A stretch of DNA of 64,000 nt from Acanthococcus lagerstroemiae (GCA_031841125.1 CM063109.1:70066914-70130913); one strand, 5' to 3'; shown: positions 23,881 through 37,760, counted from the first letter of the stretch. Translations and numbers: made by a program. The notes: generated by a model from the letters alone, not told the origin.

Positions 23881-26690
23881 CTGTCTAAAAAACGACTTTA
23901 TATGACCTGGAATTGAATCCACAGAAGCTCGAGAAGAAGGGCAACTTTGCTAAATTTTGCTAAATTCTCATGTCCTTCAATCAGGATAAGGAAGACCACG
24001 AAGCCAGAGATCTACGATCATTTAAAAAACACAAATAGATCATACTTTAAATCCAAAGGTCATTTTGAAGAGAAAAAATCTTTGACCATTAAAAAGAAAA
24101 TCATAACTTATGTTCTTTTTTGAACTGTAGCTCACAATTTAGCTGGATTTTTGTGAATGTTTCGTTCTTAGATGATTAAGGTCTTCAATAATTCAAGAAA
24201 TCAGAAAAAATCTCAATCGTTCAGGTCACGAATTTAATAATGTTTTAGTTATCTTAGATTACGATCTATTTGATATTCATAAGCTTTTTGATTTAACGAT
24301 CACAAAAGTGCCGGAAGGTAATTGTGAGTAGTGGAGGAGGGCACTTCAAGACTCGGATAACTGACCTTTTTCTTCTGTGTTTATTTTATTATTATTATTA
24401 TTATTATTATTTTTTTTTTGGAAATTGAAGCCATTCTCTTTCCTCCGGTTTGAACAAAAATACGCTCTAAACGTATTTACCTAATAATATATGTTGTGTT
24501 GTATAAGCGATCTTTCATTCTTACAATGTCCCTTTTTGAAACTTGGAGGGCGGGAAATGATACTACTGCCCCTCCAAGTTTACGAGTGGAAGTCGACTAC
24601 CCCTCTGACCCATTACCACTGAAAGACCAAATGATCTTTCTTGTTTTTAACACATACTAAATTTCAACGAGTTTGTACAGTAAAGCGGGTGGATTTTCAC
24701 CGAAACAAATAAGTATAGGTACACGCCATATCTTTTTGCTGGGAACTTTGAAATAGAAAAATTAAATTAAATCGCGATGAAGCACAAGACATACGTCGTC
24801 AACCTTTAGGAATTCTTTCGAAAGTTAATTTAGACCTTCGATACGCAGCCACAGACAGATTTTATATTGTTTTATATACATACGTATGCAGCGGAGTCGA
24901 ATAGAATACTGATATTATAGCCACGTCGACCCTGTCGTGTAGTCATATTCTGGCTATATTCTGATCGAGAAAAGAAAGATGAAAATACAAAACGAAAGCT
25001 GACAAAACTTTCGGTACTTTTGTACGAACTGTATGAGACATCAGGATACTCATTCGTATTCCACGCACCAGCAAAAGTGAGGTACTGGCGTGGAGGATAT
25101 GCACTGCGCACCTCGCCACGGTTACCATTTTAACTTTGCTTGGTAAGAAATAAAAATGTCCGGATTTATTTCACCGCAGCAGGAAAATATTATCGGATGT
25201 GTTTGCGTGTCCCCATGTCACGCTGTCCCCGACTGTAATCGCGACATTTCCGAAGAGTCAGTATGTCTCGCAAATAGCGCATTTTTTGAGAAAATTTACG
25301 TACTAATTGTGCCATTTGGCGACGGTTGGCCATCGCAATATGACGTTTCCTGCAGTGAACATGCGACTTTCAGAACTCATGATATAACTAGCGACACCCA
25401 TCTTGTTGATGTTGATCTCATTCTATCGTAATGTATCTAGCGGTCGCGATTTCGGCTGAAGATGGATGTACATACTACATAGTAATAGGATAACCTCCGA
25501 CTGAACGGTGGGTAGGTTAGGTACACTCCAAACACGACTGAAGTTTTCACCGAAGTGTGTTGCTCGATTATCGTCTGGTATCATTTGGAAGATCATTCGA
25601 TTTTTTTATACTTATTCTCAGCGTCGAGAATAGTTATATTGGGTAGACGCGTATAAGAAAACCGCATTTCTACTCAAATGTAAGCAGGGCAGCGGCGATT
25701 GCCAAGCTGTAGTTCGACGCTCCATAAGCTCCGTCCCTCGTTTAACAAAATCCAATTCCAATTGCTAATTTGTACAAATCCCGAGTGCTCGAGTAAATGG
25801 CGAAGCTAACGGTCAAGTGTATCGAGCTCGATAATGCGAATGAACGAAGTAATTTATTGCTTAGGATAAGACCGAGTAAGATATATTTTTTGGCACCGGT
25901 ATCCAGCACGAGCGTATTACAATCAGATATTTAAATCGCAAGTTGCAAATTTATAAACTCCAAAATACTCGCTGCAGACTTTCCTGCAGGATATCGATAT
26001 GGACTTATCATGGAATGAACTCACCATCGGGATACTGACTTACGTGGCAGTCTTGTATCTTAGGCCCTATACAGAGGGTACCTCCCAGCTTCGCTGACAT
26101 CACAAGCACAACACATATCTCAAAGATAGCATCGGCTTTAAATCTTAAGTGGTCTGAAAAACTCATATTTTTCTGAAAGCGATAGTTCTTACTGATGGAG
26201 TCACGAAGGGCAAGTTATAACAATACGATCGCATTACTAATAACACAAAAATCAAAAAAGTATGCAAAGCGCAGTGTGAAAAAGAGACGCAGCAATCATA
26301 AGGCGCGGATTAATAACACGATTTGATGGGGAAAGTGAAACAACTAAACTATGTTTATGTTGCCCGAGAAAAAAGATGGCGCTCAATGATCCCAAAACTT
26401 GAAAACATGCCCAGGAAAAGGCAGTTTCCAGCCTACAGAACCCATTTTCCTAATATAATTTTCAAACACTTATATTAGGTCAGCTAATTGCCGTACAATC
26501 CATTCAAGCTCATTACCCACATTAAGACTATACCTCTGAATTGGTTCTCGCAGATTACTGCTCATTCACTCTTCCTATGTACTTTTCAAGATTAACACGT
26601 TTAGCGTCATGCATAATTTTAAAACTTTTATCCTAGGCTGAAGAAATTTTTCAAATTTTTTCGTATTTTGGTGTTGGTCACCATCGACCA
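23881..26690. other. Non-coding DNA, including an (ATT)n microsatellite
   Basis: A pure ATT run lies at about 24382-24411, followed by a T-run. The open frame at 25156-25431 (91 codons, cysteine-containing) matches no family I know and has no supporting context. Nothing else can be supported. Confidence 0.4.
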
Positions 26691-26699
26691 ACACATGGC

Positions 26700-28640
26700 G
26701 TTCAGTGAGTTAACTGAGCCTGAAGGACTCATCAGCCTCTTCTGAAACTCATTTCGGCCACATTCAAATTATTTTATGACTAACTAGAATCTAATTAAGT
26801 TGCTTAAGACTTCATAAATAATTTCGGACTCCGAGACGCTACTCAGACACTCAAGTCTTATTAGGGTTCATTCAAGATTTATTCAGACCATGTCAAAGCT
26901 CGTTTACCTTAACTCGGATGGTATTTAAAAATCATTAAGGCTCATTAGATCGCGTTAAAACGTATTTAAACTTAGTCTTAAGATTCATTCCACCGTTCAG
27001 ACTCACTTGAACTCTCAAGTGTCTCATACTTTGGTAATGTGGGTACTAGTCAATAGATGAAAGGTGCTTTTCTAAAATATAGGAAGTGTATAATTTTGAA
27101 TCGTTCAGGAAACAAAAATGTTGTCAACAGATTTCAATTTTGATTTTTTCCTTCCGATCTTTGACAAATACTTACCTCACCATCAACGTATATGACCCAG
27201 AGATTTCATTTTCAAAACTATAATATTCGTGGAAATATGTGCAGAAAAAACTCGAAAGAACAGAACTTAACTGCATTTTGGAATTGAAACTGATAGTCGA
27301 ATGAATGGTTTTTTTTGTTTCTTTTTTTTTAGAAATGATCGCTTGTTCATCAGCAAATACGACGATAATATGAAGACAATTTTTTATTTAAATTTTACAA
27401 GGAGATATCGATAAGTTGAAGTTTCTGTCACCCGATTCCTTGAAAAAAATAAAATAAAATAATAATAATAATAATAATAAATAGCACTTATCACGCTCTG
27501 AAAATGAGCTTTTTCATAAGCAAATATTACGATAATATAAAAGGCAATGATTTCCCATCAGACTCGAGAAAGAGGTATTCATACGTAAGTTACGAGTTCA
27601 AGATCACCCCGACCACGGTCCCTGAATATGGCGTGACGCGCGATTTGAGAAGCGATCTCTCGTGTACATCAAACTATTTTGTTTACTAATTTTTACTCAT
27701 CTTTCAGGACTCTCTAGCAATTATTTAAGTTCATTCAGACTCTTTCAAAATTCATACGAGGTGTTGAACTTCCTGAGACTCATTCAAGATTCCTGAACAG
27801 TTACTATCAAGAATATTTCAAGTCATTCGGCTGCATCCAAGACATTTTAAGATTCATCCATGATTTCTTATAAGTTATTAGGACCTTAGGACTATAGAGG
27901 GTGGAACTTTTTTTTTCTAGAAAGGGAGTGGAGGACGTAATTCAAAATTTTTCATCCTCTGACTATTTATTTAGTGATTCTTTTATAAGTGAAGATCCGA
28001 AGAACTCAGTCTACGACCTTTTCAGCCAAAAACAGCGTCACTTTTTCAGAATATGATTGGCCGTCTTTTTCCTCAAATTTATGAAAGATAGCTTGCCCTT
28101 CCCCCTTCCTCCTATCAACTACGTCGCCTATGGTTAAGACTTTTTCAAAACTCATTCAGCAGCTTTCAAAACTTGTTAAGACTCATTCAGAATTCTTTTA
28201 ATGTTATTAAGACTCTTCTAAACTCTGTGGAAGCTAATCACTATCCGACGATTTTCATAACTAGTTAAGACGTATTCAAGATTACTTGGAAACCGTCAAG
28301 ACTTATTCAGATTAATTTAAAACTTATTCGACTGACTTAAGGACTCTTTAGGTTCATTCTGGAATTTTGATGATACAAGATATTTTCAAATTTCATTTAG
28401 CTTTTGAAAACTCATTCGAGTGCCTTAGGACTTGTTAAGGTTCACAGAGGATTTTTTATAATTTGTTAGGACTTTTGAAAAATATATTCAGCCCTGCTCA
28501 AATCTATTTTGCTAACTTTCTTACGTACTGATATTCACAACTCTTTGAAAATTGTTAAGATTCATTCATACTCTTCTGAAACTGTTTTACACTCTTAAAA
28601 CTCATTCAAACTCCGCTAAAATTCAATAAAAGATACTAAC
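26700..28640 (+). repeat. Degenerate GACTCATTCAA-type repeat
   Basis: Words such as GACTCATTCAA, GTTCATTCAAG, TTAAGACTCATTCAG and AAACTCATTC recur about every 18-25 bases in 26700-27030 and 27700-28640. They are separated by a mostly unique stretch with an (AAT)n run at 27451-27483. The reverse complement of the family appears at 31650-32200. Confidence 0.6.
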
Positions 28641-28727
28641 TCCGTTCTAAATTGTCAGGCCCATCACACTGCATTGAAAGTATGATAGAACTTAAATACC
28701 GACAAGACATACAGAGAGTCATCAGTA

Positions 28728-28983
28728 CCCGATGCGCAATCAGTTACCCCCTCTAGTTACCTAGTTACCCGCGGAAAAGTTACCCATTTGTTACTCTCGA
28801 ATTACTCTCAGATTACCCTTGTTCCCCTTTAGTTACCCGGGTAACTGGCGGGATACTACGCAATTAGTTACCCTCTAGTTACCCACGGCGGAAAAGTTAC
28901 CCATTTGTTACCCTCGGTTATCCTCAGATTACCCTTGTTCCCCTTTAGTTATCCAGGCAACTTGTGGGATGTTGCACATCGGG
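28728..28983. mobile_element. GTTACCC-word MITE, two-unit copy (256 bp)
   Basis: The ends are inverted repeats: CCCGATGCGCAA on the left and TTGCACATCGGG on the right (one mismatch), each bordered by TA. The body is two direct units of about 115 bp, each a series of AGTTACCC words with CGCGGAAAAGTTACCCATTT and CCTTGTTCCCCTTTAGTTA. A one-unit relative lies at 41385-41533. It has no coding capacity. Confidence 0.75.
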
Positions 28984-29029
28984 TAAAAGAATTTCAATTA
29001 AATTTTTCATCGAACACATTTGTGGTCAC

Positions 29030-29230
29030 ATTTAGCCATGTTTAGATCGATTTCATCACTTTTCGTAAATTTTAGTCGAATTTTTTCGGACTTGGTTGTT
29101 TTTTGTTATATTTAATCGTTTTAATAGTTTCGTTCTTGACCAATGACCATTTTGATCGAATTTAGTGCAGATTTTTTAATGAATTTCGCCATTTTGTTGT
29201 GTTTAGAGGTATTACGGTTTACTGGAACTG
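29030..29230 (-). repeat. Degenerate repeat, complement of the GACCAAA type
   Basis: Words such as TTTAGTCGAATTTTT, TTTTGATCGAATTTAG and ATTTAATCGTTTT look like the reverse complement of the 23-kb repeat. Assignment is by eye only. Confidence 0.4.
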
Positions 29231-31640
29231 AACAGGTAACTAACGAGAAGCAGTACTAGGAAGAATGATGTAAAGAAGGGGAGGGGAGGAAGAAAGAAGC
29301 AGAAGGAAGGAAAAAGAGAAAGAGTCCGATTCTTTCGATCCAATCCAACCAAACATCCTTGGGGCGAAAAGAAGACAAATCTTCTCGCATTTCACTTTTC
29401 TATAGTCGACAAACACAAGTGAAATCATTTTTGTCATTTTATAGCAAAAAAACTGAATACAAACGGCCCCGGACACTCCAAAAATTACGAAAAAATATTA
29501 GAAAGCTTTAAAAACAAGTTGCAACTTATAATATGGCCTAAACTGGATGACCTGAAAATATGACCAGGAATTAAGAAATATGACTTAAAAATTGAAAACA
29601 ACAAACTGTGACGTTTGCAGAAGAAATATAACCTAAGATGAACAATATAAAAGTTAAAAATCAAGAATTTTACAATTTCGCTTGTGGATTTTTTTTTTTA
29701 AAGAGAAAAGGGTGCTTCGAAGCTTCGCAGAGTAGGCACGCCCCGTTAGAAACATTGTTCGCTCATTTTACGTTGAGGAACAAAAGGGAAACACGGAAAA
29801 CTTTTGGCTAATCTTATACTTTGCTCATTCTTAAGAACTTTTTCTCCTGTTTCACAAAATTCGAAATTTTGGTTTTTCAACTTAAAGGGCTTGTATCGCC
29901 CCTACTTTTAAAGATAGTCTGATGATTGTGTTATTAAATTTTCATCCAATGCTCAACAAGAAATTGTAGAAATAATAAAATTTGAAAAATTTCACTCCCA
30001 TGTAAATTTTGTCAGCAAACTTTACAATTCTGACGAAAAATATAAACAGGAAAAATTTCTTTTTTGAAAGGGGGGAAATTGGATTTGTACTTGTTTCTTG
30101 ATTTGTTTGTTGTAATATGAGCCAAAAAGTATACGATTTGTTTTACATCTCCAAACTGTATTCGTACCTATCCATCGATAGAAACTTTCTTCATCCCCTA
30201 TGCCCATTCCACAGACATGATACAACAGAAAAGCCTTGAACACAGCGGGCAACTTGGAAAATACATTTCTGACACCACTCACACTAGCAGAGCAAAAAGA
30301 TTATACAGCATTGTTCCACTCTCTGACCACTTCAAATTCTGTCCAACCCTTCAGTGGCATTCCAGTTTTCGTTGGAGAAAAGATTACACGGTTTACGAGT
30401 GCCAGCTTTCTGCTACTAATTAACAGGCGAAGATTTTCGGCGATATCCGAATTTGAACCTGGAAGTGAGAGAGTTTTGCCAGTTCTACGGCAACGTGTAA
30501 CCGCGACACCGTACCCAGCGAATCCGCGTCGAAATTACATCCACCACACATCGACACGTGAATAGCAAATTACAAACGGAAAATTCTCACCAATTAGTAC
30601 ATTTCGAGGTTAATGAATCGAGAGAAAATGCACCCGCGAGTGTAAACGGCATCGGCGAATGAATATTTTAAGAACCATTTTAACGTTGCGACAATTTCAA
30701 GTTGCTCGGGGTAAACCTCCGCCTAAAGTATCACATATTACATTCGTTTTTACGCAGTGTAATTGCGCTTCAGGAAATGAATTTCGCACTGTATTCGGCT
30801 ATAAATTCGTTTAAGCCGGAACATTGGTGAAGTAAACGATACGCGGGCGCTAATAATTTCTACTCATTTTTCCCTCTACGTTTTCGCCCCTTCGATTCAC
30901 GAAAAAACGCTATTTCACAATTTTAAACCGCGACGTTTTCTTCTTTCTTATTTTTTTTATATTATACCAATGTATGTATAGTCCACCCCACGCGGTTGAA
31001 TTTACTCTAAATTAATGTATCGAGTTCGGTGTGAAAACCTTTTGAGCCGGTGTGCATTCGGTCATTTTAGCACATCAGCAGGATTGATGAGAAATTTCAT
31101 CAAAATCGCACGACATGCCAGTTCGGATAGATACGCGGATCAGTTTAACAATAATGTTTATTTAAAACGCCGTGAATATGTACTCTCAATTATTCACAAC
31201 GCCCGAGAAATTGTCTACGAATCTGAATTTCGTTTTGTTTTTGACAAAAACTAGCTTCAGCACCAACGAGATCCGAGCTCGAGTACAGAAGCATTGTCTA
31301 CAGATCAGCTACGGAGAACCTCCACTCATCGCGATTCAAGACATCGGCTTACACGTCGTTCTGAAAGCATACCCACAAACTCTTCAAAGGACCTTGAAGT
31401 ACTCAACGGCGAATCCGATTTGAGAATCTGCGCAAATTTACAAGCGAAGTATAATATTATTTATATCCCGTCTAGAGAAGAGCCCTGATCATCCGGACCT
31501 ACTAAAATAAATCAGAACAGCAAAACCTACAATCACCATAGGTGTGAATTCACAAGGAGAGTAATGAAGGAATCTGTCCCTTCCAGAGATAAAAATCTCG
31601 AACAAATAAAAATGTTGGTATCAAAATAGCGGACCCGTGA
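29231..31640. other. Mostly unique non-coding DNA, CpG-rich at about 30.4-31.4 kb
   Basis: About 30430-31420 has a more balanced base composition, many CpG and little repetition, with several overlapping short open frames. I saw no domain and no consistent splice-site pair, so I do not call exons. It could hold conserved regulatory sequence of the host gene. Confidence 0.35.
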
Positions 31641-31649
31641 GAAAGTCTT

Positions 31650-32200
31650 GCAGAGTCTCAAGTCAGTTCAGCGTTTTGAAGACTAACAAGAACTCCTACT
31701 CAACTATAAAAGCGTCTTAGAAGCCTTAAATGTACCCTAAAAGCCCGTCTCGAAAACCAGTCTTTTACAAAGTAATCAACGAACCTCGTTAAGTCTTAGA
31801 AATCCTTTAGCTACTCCGGCGGAGTCGTGGAGAACCGTGAACTAGTTTCAACTAGTTAAAGTTTTGATCAAGTTCTGGTGAGTTTTGAAGAAGATTAGCG
31901 TCATAAAGTCTTATACGAGACTTGAACAATGAGCAAACCCTAAATAAGGACCTCATAGAGTTTCAAACAAGTCTTGAAGAGCCTTGAATGTGCACTGAGG
32001 AAGCTACGATAGTATTAAGGAGTTTTAGACTCTCATACGAGTCTTAGACAAATAGGGAAGAGTTTTATAAAATCGTAAGCGTGTCCTGAAGAACCTTAAA
32101 CAAGTGTGCAAAAGGCATGCAGTCGTACAACAGTTTTGAATAGTTTTACTGAGTTTTAAAGACGTAAATGGGAGACTAAAGACTTTAAAAAAAAACACAT
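31650..32200 (-). repeat. Degenerate repeat, complement of the GACTCATTCAA type
   Basis: Words such as AGTCTTGAAGAGCC, GAGTTTTAGACTC, GAGTCTTAGAC and GAGTTTTGAAG recur about every 20 bases. They look like the reverse complement of the 26.7-28.6 kb family. Confidence 0.55.
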
Positions 32201-33635
32201 TAAATAGTGATGACTAGTCTTAAGGTATACGGTTATATTGCGATGGTCGTTCACTCCAAAACGTCATTTGATCAAAAATCTCGTAAATAAAAAATATTTG
32301 ATAGAGCATTTAAGAATGTACGAGTATTTTTATTTCAACCATCAATAAGGAAGTAGTCAATACCACGAATTGGTTACTACTCATTTATCTATTCATTCAA
32401 TTATCGTTTGATGGTATAAAACTTATCCAAACACTTACAGGGGGAGGAGAAGGTAAAAAATTAATTTGTGCACATTGTGAATTTCCCCTGCTACCAAGAT
32501 AGCTTCTGAGACTTACCTGTCTATCTACCGAAGAAAACTGACAACGTCAGCATCCGATTTCGTGTAGATATGGAAACTACACAACAAACGCTATCGACCG
32601 CTGGAACGAATGAAGGGACCTGGGAGCATAGCCCCAAATCCACTGAAAGCCCCTCCCCCTCCACATAAGACCAAACTGAAAAATTATACGAGCGGAATAA
32701 TTTTCAGAATAATTTTAACATGTTTCAGCTCCCCAGTCCTCTCTATTGAGCTTATTCCATTTACTATCAATTGAATGTCAATTTTTGGTCAAGGAAAAAT
32801 CGACCAGGATTCTTCACATTTTCAATATTTACGTACAAATTTGAATCACATTTTCAGTCTAATTTCAGTACATAATATATCAATTTGTGATAGTTAAATT
32901 ATTGGAGTTAATCTTCGGTCGATATTAGGCCTCAATCGACGGACTTTAATTCTCGTTTCTACGTCGAATTTAGGTTCATTGAGTCAAGAGGATTTTTAAT
33001 TTACCAGTCGATTGTGGTTCGATGGTTACCATGTATAAATTGATCTACATTCAAAGTCCACTTAAAGTAGAATTTGAACCGAACAAAATTAAAAAGCTAT
33101 ACTATACCGGGTCAATTTTATGTCGATTTTAGGTATCGATCGACCTTTTCTGAACGTCATTTCAAGAAGCCAAAATTCGTTCAAGGATGCTGACTATTTG
33201 TGGCCTTAACTTTAACGTTTACTTCCAGCTACTTTTGTGTCTGATTTCACAGATGGTACTCGCGTTTTATCAACCTTCTACAGCCAACAAAATGCGCCTG
33301 TTATTCGCATCTGTTCCTAATTTTTAACCTAACTTCAGTCTTTTATTCTGCGCCTCCCTTCCTTTCACCCAATAAAAATTTGTTCTTAACAAACTGAGAA
33401 AATAAATTGAAAAAAATCACAGAACATCAAAAAGAAACTGCCTGGCAAATGGGAAACTTGCGAGGGGAGGAGGTGTTTCAACACCACGTGATAGGGAGAT
33501 ACTTAATAATTAAATAGATCATCTCCTCTGTTTTACCAGATATGAGAATCTTTTATTTTCAATTTTTAAAATAACCTCTTGCCATAGCCCCTGTTTTCTT
33601 GTGATAGGTTTCACTATGGTGCAATGCAAACATGA
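32201..33635. other. Non-coding DNA, weakly repetitive
   Basis: Loose repeats with words like TTTAGGTCGATTTT and TTCAATTTTTGGTC lie at about 32750-33170. No gene was seen. Confidence 0.4.
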
Positions 33636-33639
33636 TCAA

Positions 33640-34270
33640 TCATAACCAAACTCGGTTACCAATGGCTGAAATTGAGTAAAACCGAATAACTTTGAACAAA
33701 ATTAATCCAAAGAACGACCACATCTGACCACATTCCATCACAATTTTTCCAAAATTGATTGAAATTGATCAGGAAAAACCTGAACTAAATATTACAGAAG
33801 AACCGACCAAAAACTAAAAGCCTAACAAAAATGACCAAATTAACAAAAATAACGAAAACAAACGTAATAAGACATGTCCTCAAATGAAGAAACTTGCCCC
33901 AAATGTGACCGAAACTAATTAAATATAGTTACCAAATCGATCCAAGAATGGTACGACAAAACGATCACATTTTTCAAAATTTATTAAAAACAACTTAAAC
34001 TGTGCATGTCAAAAAAGACCAAAATAAAAATAAATGAATCAAATCTTTTTAAAAGTCACCAAAAACAACAAAACTACTAAATTTAGCAACAAATCTGATC
34101 AAAATCGTCCAGAAAACATAAAATAACGTGAACGAACCCGAGAAAAATGGTCAAATTGGACCAAATGGGCCATCAATAATCGAATTATGTTAAAAATAAC
34201 GTATAAAAAAGAAAAACGCTTAAGAACAACTAAGCAAGACGTCTACTGGAACTAAAAAACGGAAAAACAC
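33640..34270 (+). repeat. Degenerate GACCAAA-type repeat
   Basis: Words such as GACCACAT, AACCGACCAAAAAC, ATGACCAAATT and GACCAAAATAAA recur in the same orientation as the 23-kb copy. Confidence 0.55.
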
Positions 34271-37200
34271 CGACTTTCCACAACTTTTTAAATAATTTTT
34301 TAAATCTTTACCATAAAGCAGGGAGGGGGTATCAGCTCTTCTTTGACCGATATTCGTTGAAATTTCAAAAACTATATTTTGTTCGTATTATTACGAAATT
34401 TCTCCCAGGAATAAATCGTACACATGGGCCCGAATGCGTATTTTGAGTTGTAAAAAGTAGGGATAGAGGGTGTGATGACAGATATGTATCTTGAATAGGT
34501 ATCTGTCGAATTTCCATGTTTTGCCTCTTCCATATAAATTTAAACAGGCTAAGAATATCGAAAAATTGATTTCCACTTTTTCAAATAAAACAATACTGCT
34601 CGTCAAGACGCATTAGCGGAATACTTGGAATGGTATAAAATCGAAAAACGAGCTCAGAAAATTATGTTGAAATTTACACAATAATTAATGTTACCATTGA
34701 TAATGTTATGTTTTCAAAGCAATACTTTTATCCCCCAGTGTCAAATTTGTTGTGCAATTCGAAAATTCAAGAAACGAGGCCAAATTTGAAAAAATACTTT
34801 TAAAACAGGTCGAGTCTAAGAAAAACAAGTAAAAAACAGATTACATCTATCTATATTTTTTTAAAATAATAAATAAATAAAAATAAACACAAAAATAAGA
34901 TTCAGTTCTACTAATAACTATTTATTTATTATACTCATAAACTAGTTTCATTTTAATTAAAAACAAAGTTCTGAAGTCAGGTAAAAAACCGCAAACCAAA
35001 TTGAGGATAAATATGATTTTTACATTATTGCGTACTATTCTACGTAGACAGCCTGACAAAAAACATTCTGAATCTAACATAACCAATAACCACCCGAAAT
35101 GACAAAAACTGTTCGATCTAATCAAAACTCGCCAAGAAATACGAAAAGCAACCTGAAGTTTACACGGCCGGATTGAGTCCAACTCTTGGAAAACGCCCTG
35201 TCCCATTTCCTAAGAAAAATGTGTTGAATCATTTATTTTTTCTAAAGAAATCCGATTATTCCATTTATTTTCTTTCTTTCATTCTCTAGACTGTCTTTCT
35301 TTTTCTCTCCTTCTTATATCATATTTTTTCTAGGTTTGTTTTGAAACGAGCGCCCCGGGAAATCCAGCTCTATATCTAAAACTACTGTTTCAAGAAAATT
35401 ACCCTCCCTCTGACGAGAAACTGTAAAATAATATGGGTAGAAGTTTTTTAATGGTGGTTAAAATTCAGGCGTTTATTACAAAATTTGAAAAGTTTTGACG
35501 TCGTATATCAATCAATTCGCCCCCCCTCCGGTCATGAATATACTCGATTTTAGTTTACGGGTTGTAACAGTAAAAAACAAGTACTAATAACTGCAAACTG
35601 TCTGTCTAATTTCCCATAGTAATTGTCGCAAGTTAAAAATATTTTTCCTAATTCACAGAAATTTTAGCTACGAGTTATTTTTTCACCAAATAATTTTTCA
35701 GAATCTTCGAATGTGCTCCGTATTATCTAGGTATAAATTAAGGTGGTCCTCGTTTTAACAAAATCAGAATATTTTACGACACTCCCTCGAATTGTGCTAT
35801 ACAATGAAGAAAATTGTGTCAAGTTTAGATATTATCATCCGAGAATTTTAATTTGACACCCATAAGAAAGGTTAAAATTAACATCATATACTTCAGGGTA
35901 TCGGTTTATATGAGTAAAAACACTGAATTCTACAAGGAGAAAAGTTACTAGAAATATCAAGTTTTGCTTAAAATCATTTCTCCAGATTCAACTAGTCTCG
36001 ACGGTTCGTGAAAGAGACTCCCAGATCCTCCCTTCCTCCTCACACACAGAGGTACAAAACGGGGAGGGGGATATAACATTTATATTACGAATCGATCTGC
36101 TCAAAAGCAACAACCCGCTCCAACTCATGATCACTCTTCGCAAATTATTATTTGATATTTTACGTTCAGATAACATTATACTTATTCTTGCCACTGAACG
36201 GTAATTGGCATTGGCTTAGAAATACACCGAAGATGAGAGATTTTGACAAACCGAACTCTCGAAAATTTATTATTAACTTTCAACATTCGAGAGTTTTATC
36301 TCGTGTGAAACTAAAAATGAATCTGCTTCTTCTGGTTCGTCGTTACCGTGATTTATGGTCGCAGTTTTTACGGTTTATTCGTCGGCAAATATTAATGTTA
36401 TGTTTTGCTATTTTTCCTCTCTCGAGTTCGCGTACGTATACCTTCGTCGAACGCATCAAATTCGGCGCGCGGTTCATTCGGAAAACGCGACTTCTTTTCG
36501 ATTCTGCCTATAAATTTCGTTCGCTCTCACTCAGCTTCACCCCACCCCCACCCCTTCCTAAATCAAGCAACGCGAAGAATAAGCATCTCTCGTATATGCA
36601 AATCGTCCGGAATATGCGAGCTTAGGAAGAAGAAAAAAACGAATAATATAAAAATAAACGCTTTTTCACAAACTCCGAGTAATTCTTTTACGGTTCACGA
36701 AGATGATAAATCAAAAAGAAAAAATCGAAAATACGCGCTAACCCAATGATTTTGTACGCGTTTGAAATTTTATTCGTGAAGTCGAAAAAACGAACGAAAT
36801 TGATGTGGATGGAAAACCGAGTGCCTCAATTTTACATTACATGACATAAAATCTGTTGAGACTCTTTGGTTATTTAACGGTTGCAGGAATACGAGTCACG
36901 TAATTTCGTACGTACGGTTGTGGGTTCTTTGAACCGTCAGATAATTTTGAGCTGGGTTTTAAGAAATTCCCACTTTCGCCATATCCCTGATACTTACAGA
37001 AGCGAGTTCCAGAGAATTGTGCTACACTGCCCACTCTCTAAGGTGCCTACGATCGAAGAGGGAATAAGTAAAAGGTGTATCCAATGTGCTCAATAACAGA
37101 GGAAGACATTAATTTAAAAAGTAAATATAGCTCTTCGCAGTGAATTTACGCAAAAGTGAGTCATGTGCTGTAAATTTTCTTCTCTAACGTAAAGTTAGAT

Positions 37201-37315
37201 AATATTGATGCCGCCCTTCCCTTTTCCCCACTATCAAGCTCACACTATTCAAAGAAAGAACGGGTATTAGTACCCCGGACGTATTTCACGAAGGGCACTC
37301 CCCTCTCCCTTCCAA
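34271..37315. other. Non-coding DNA, no gene recognised
   Basis: The 157-codon plus frame at 36152-36625 has no recognisable domain and an unlikely composition. About 36220-36740 is relatively CpG-rich. Nothing else was supported. Confidence 0.4.
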
Positions 37316-37319
37316 CACA

Positions 37320-37760
37320 GGGTAGCCAATCAAAACTAAGAAAATTTCAGGAACCCCACGTTCAAAAAAAGTCAGGCGAATTCAAATTTGAAAATCATCA
37401 AAAAAATGGAGAAAATCAGTACACAATCATAAACCTTCAGAAGCTTTATAAGGTATTTGAGGAATTTTCTCAAAAATTCGAGAGTATTAGACTAGGATTG
37501 AAATTCGCAAAAGAAGGTCGGTAGATCATCAGAAAATTTCAGCAAAAAGTTCCGAAACTCTGATGAAAATTCAGGCGATTTAGCAGTACTCCAGAAAATA
37601 TAACTGAATTCTCAAGAGGATCGCAGGAAATCCAATAGTTTGGAGGTGGAATGTTCTTGAAAAATCAGGAAAGTTTATCGAAATTTTAGGATGCAGGAGA
37701 CACTCAGGAGGCATCCTAAATTTTCAGCGAATCTCCTGAAATTTCAGAAGGGTTGGCTAC
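37320..37760 (+). repeat. Degenerate TCAGGAAATTT-type repeat
   Basis: Words such as AAATTTCAGGAA, AAAAAGTCAGG, AAAATTCAGGCGA and AAATTTCAGAAGG recur over about 440 bases. The period is irregular and the function unknown. Confidence 0.4.

Noticed and set aside
25156..25431. 91-codon cysteine-containing frame as a small secreted protein
   Set aside because: It has no signal-peptide-like N-terminus, no family resemblance and no supporting transcription signal.
28738..28970. GTTACCC words as telomeric repeats
   Set aside because: Insect telomeres are usually TTAGG. The words are imperfect and enclosed by inverted ends of a small element.
36152..36625. 157-codon frame as a gene
   Set aside because: It is rich in residues expected from AT-rich and pyrimidine-rich DNA, has no domain, and overlaps another long frame.
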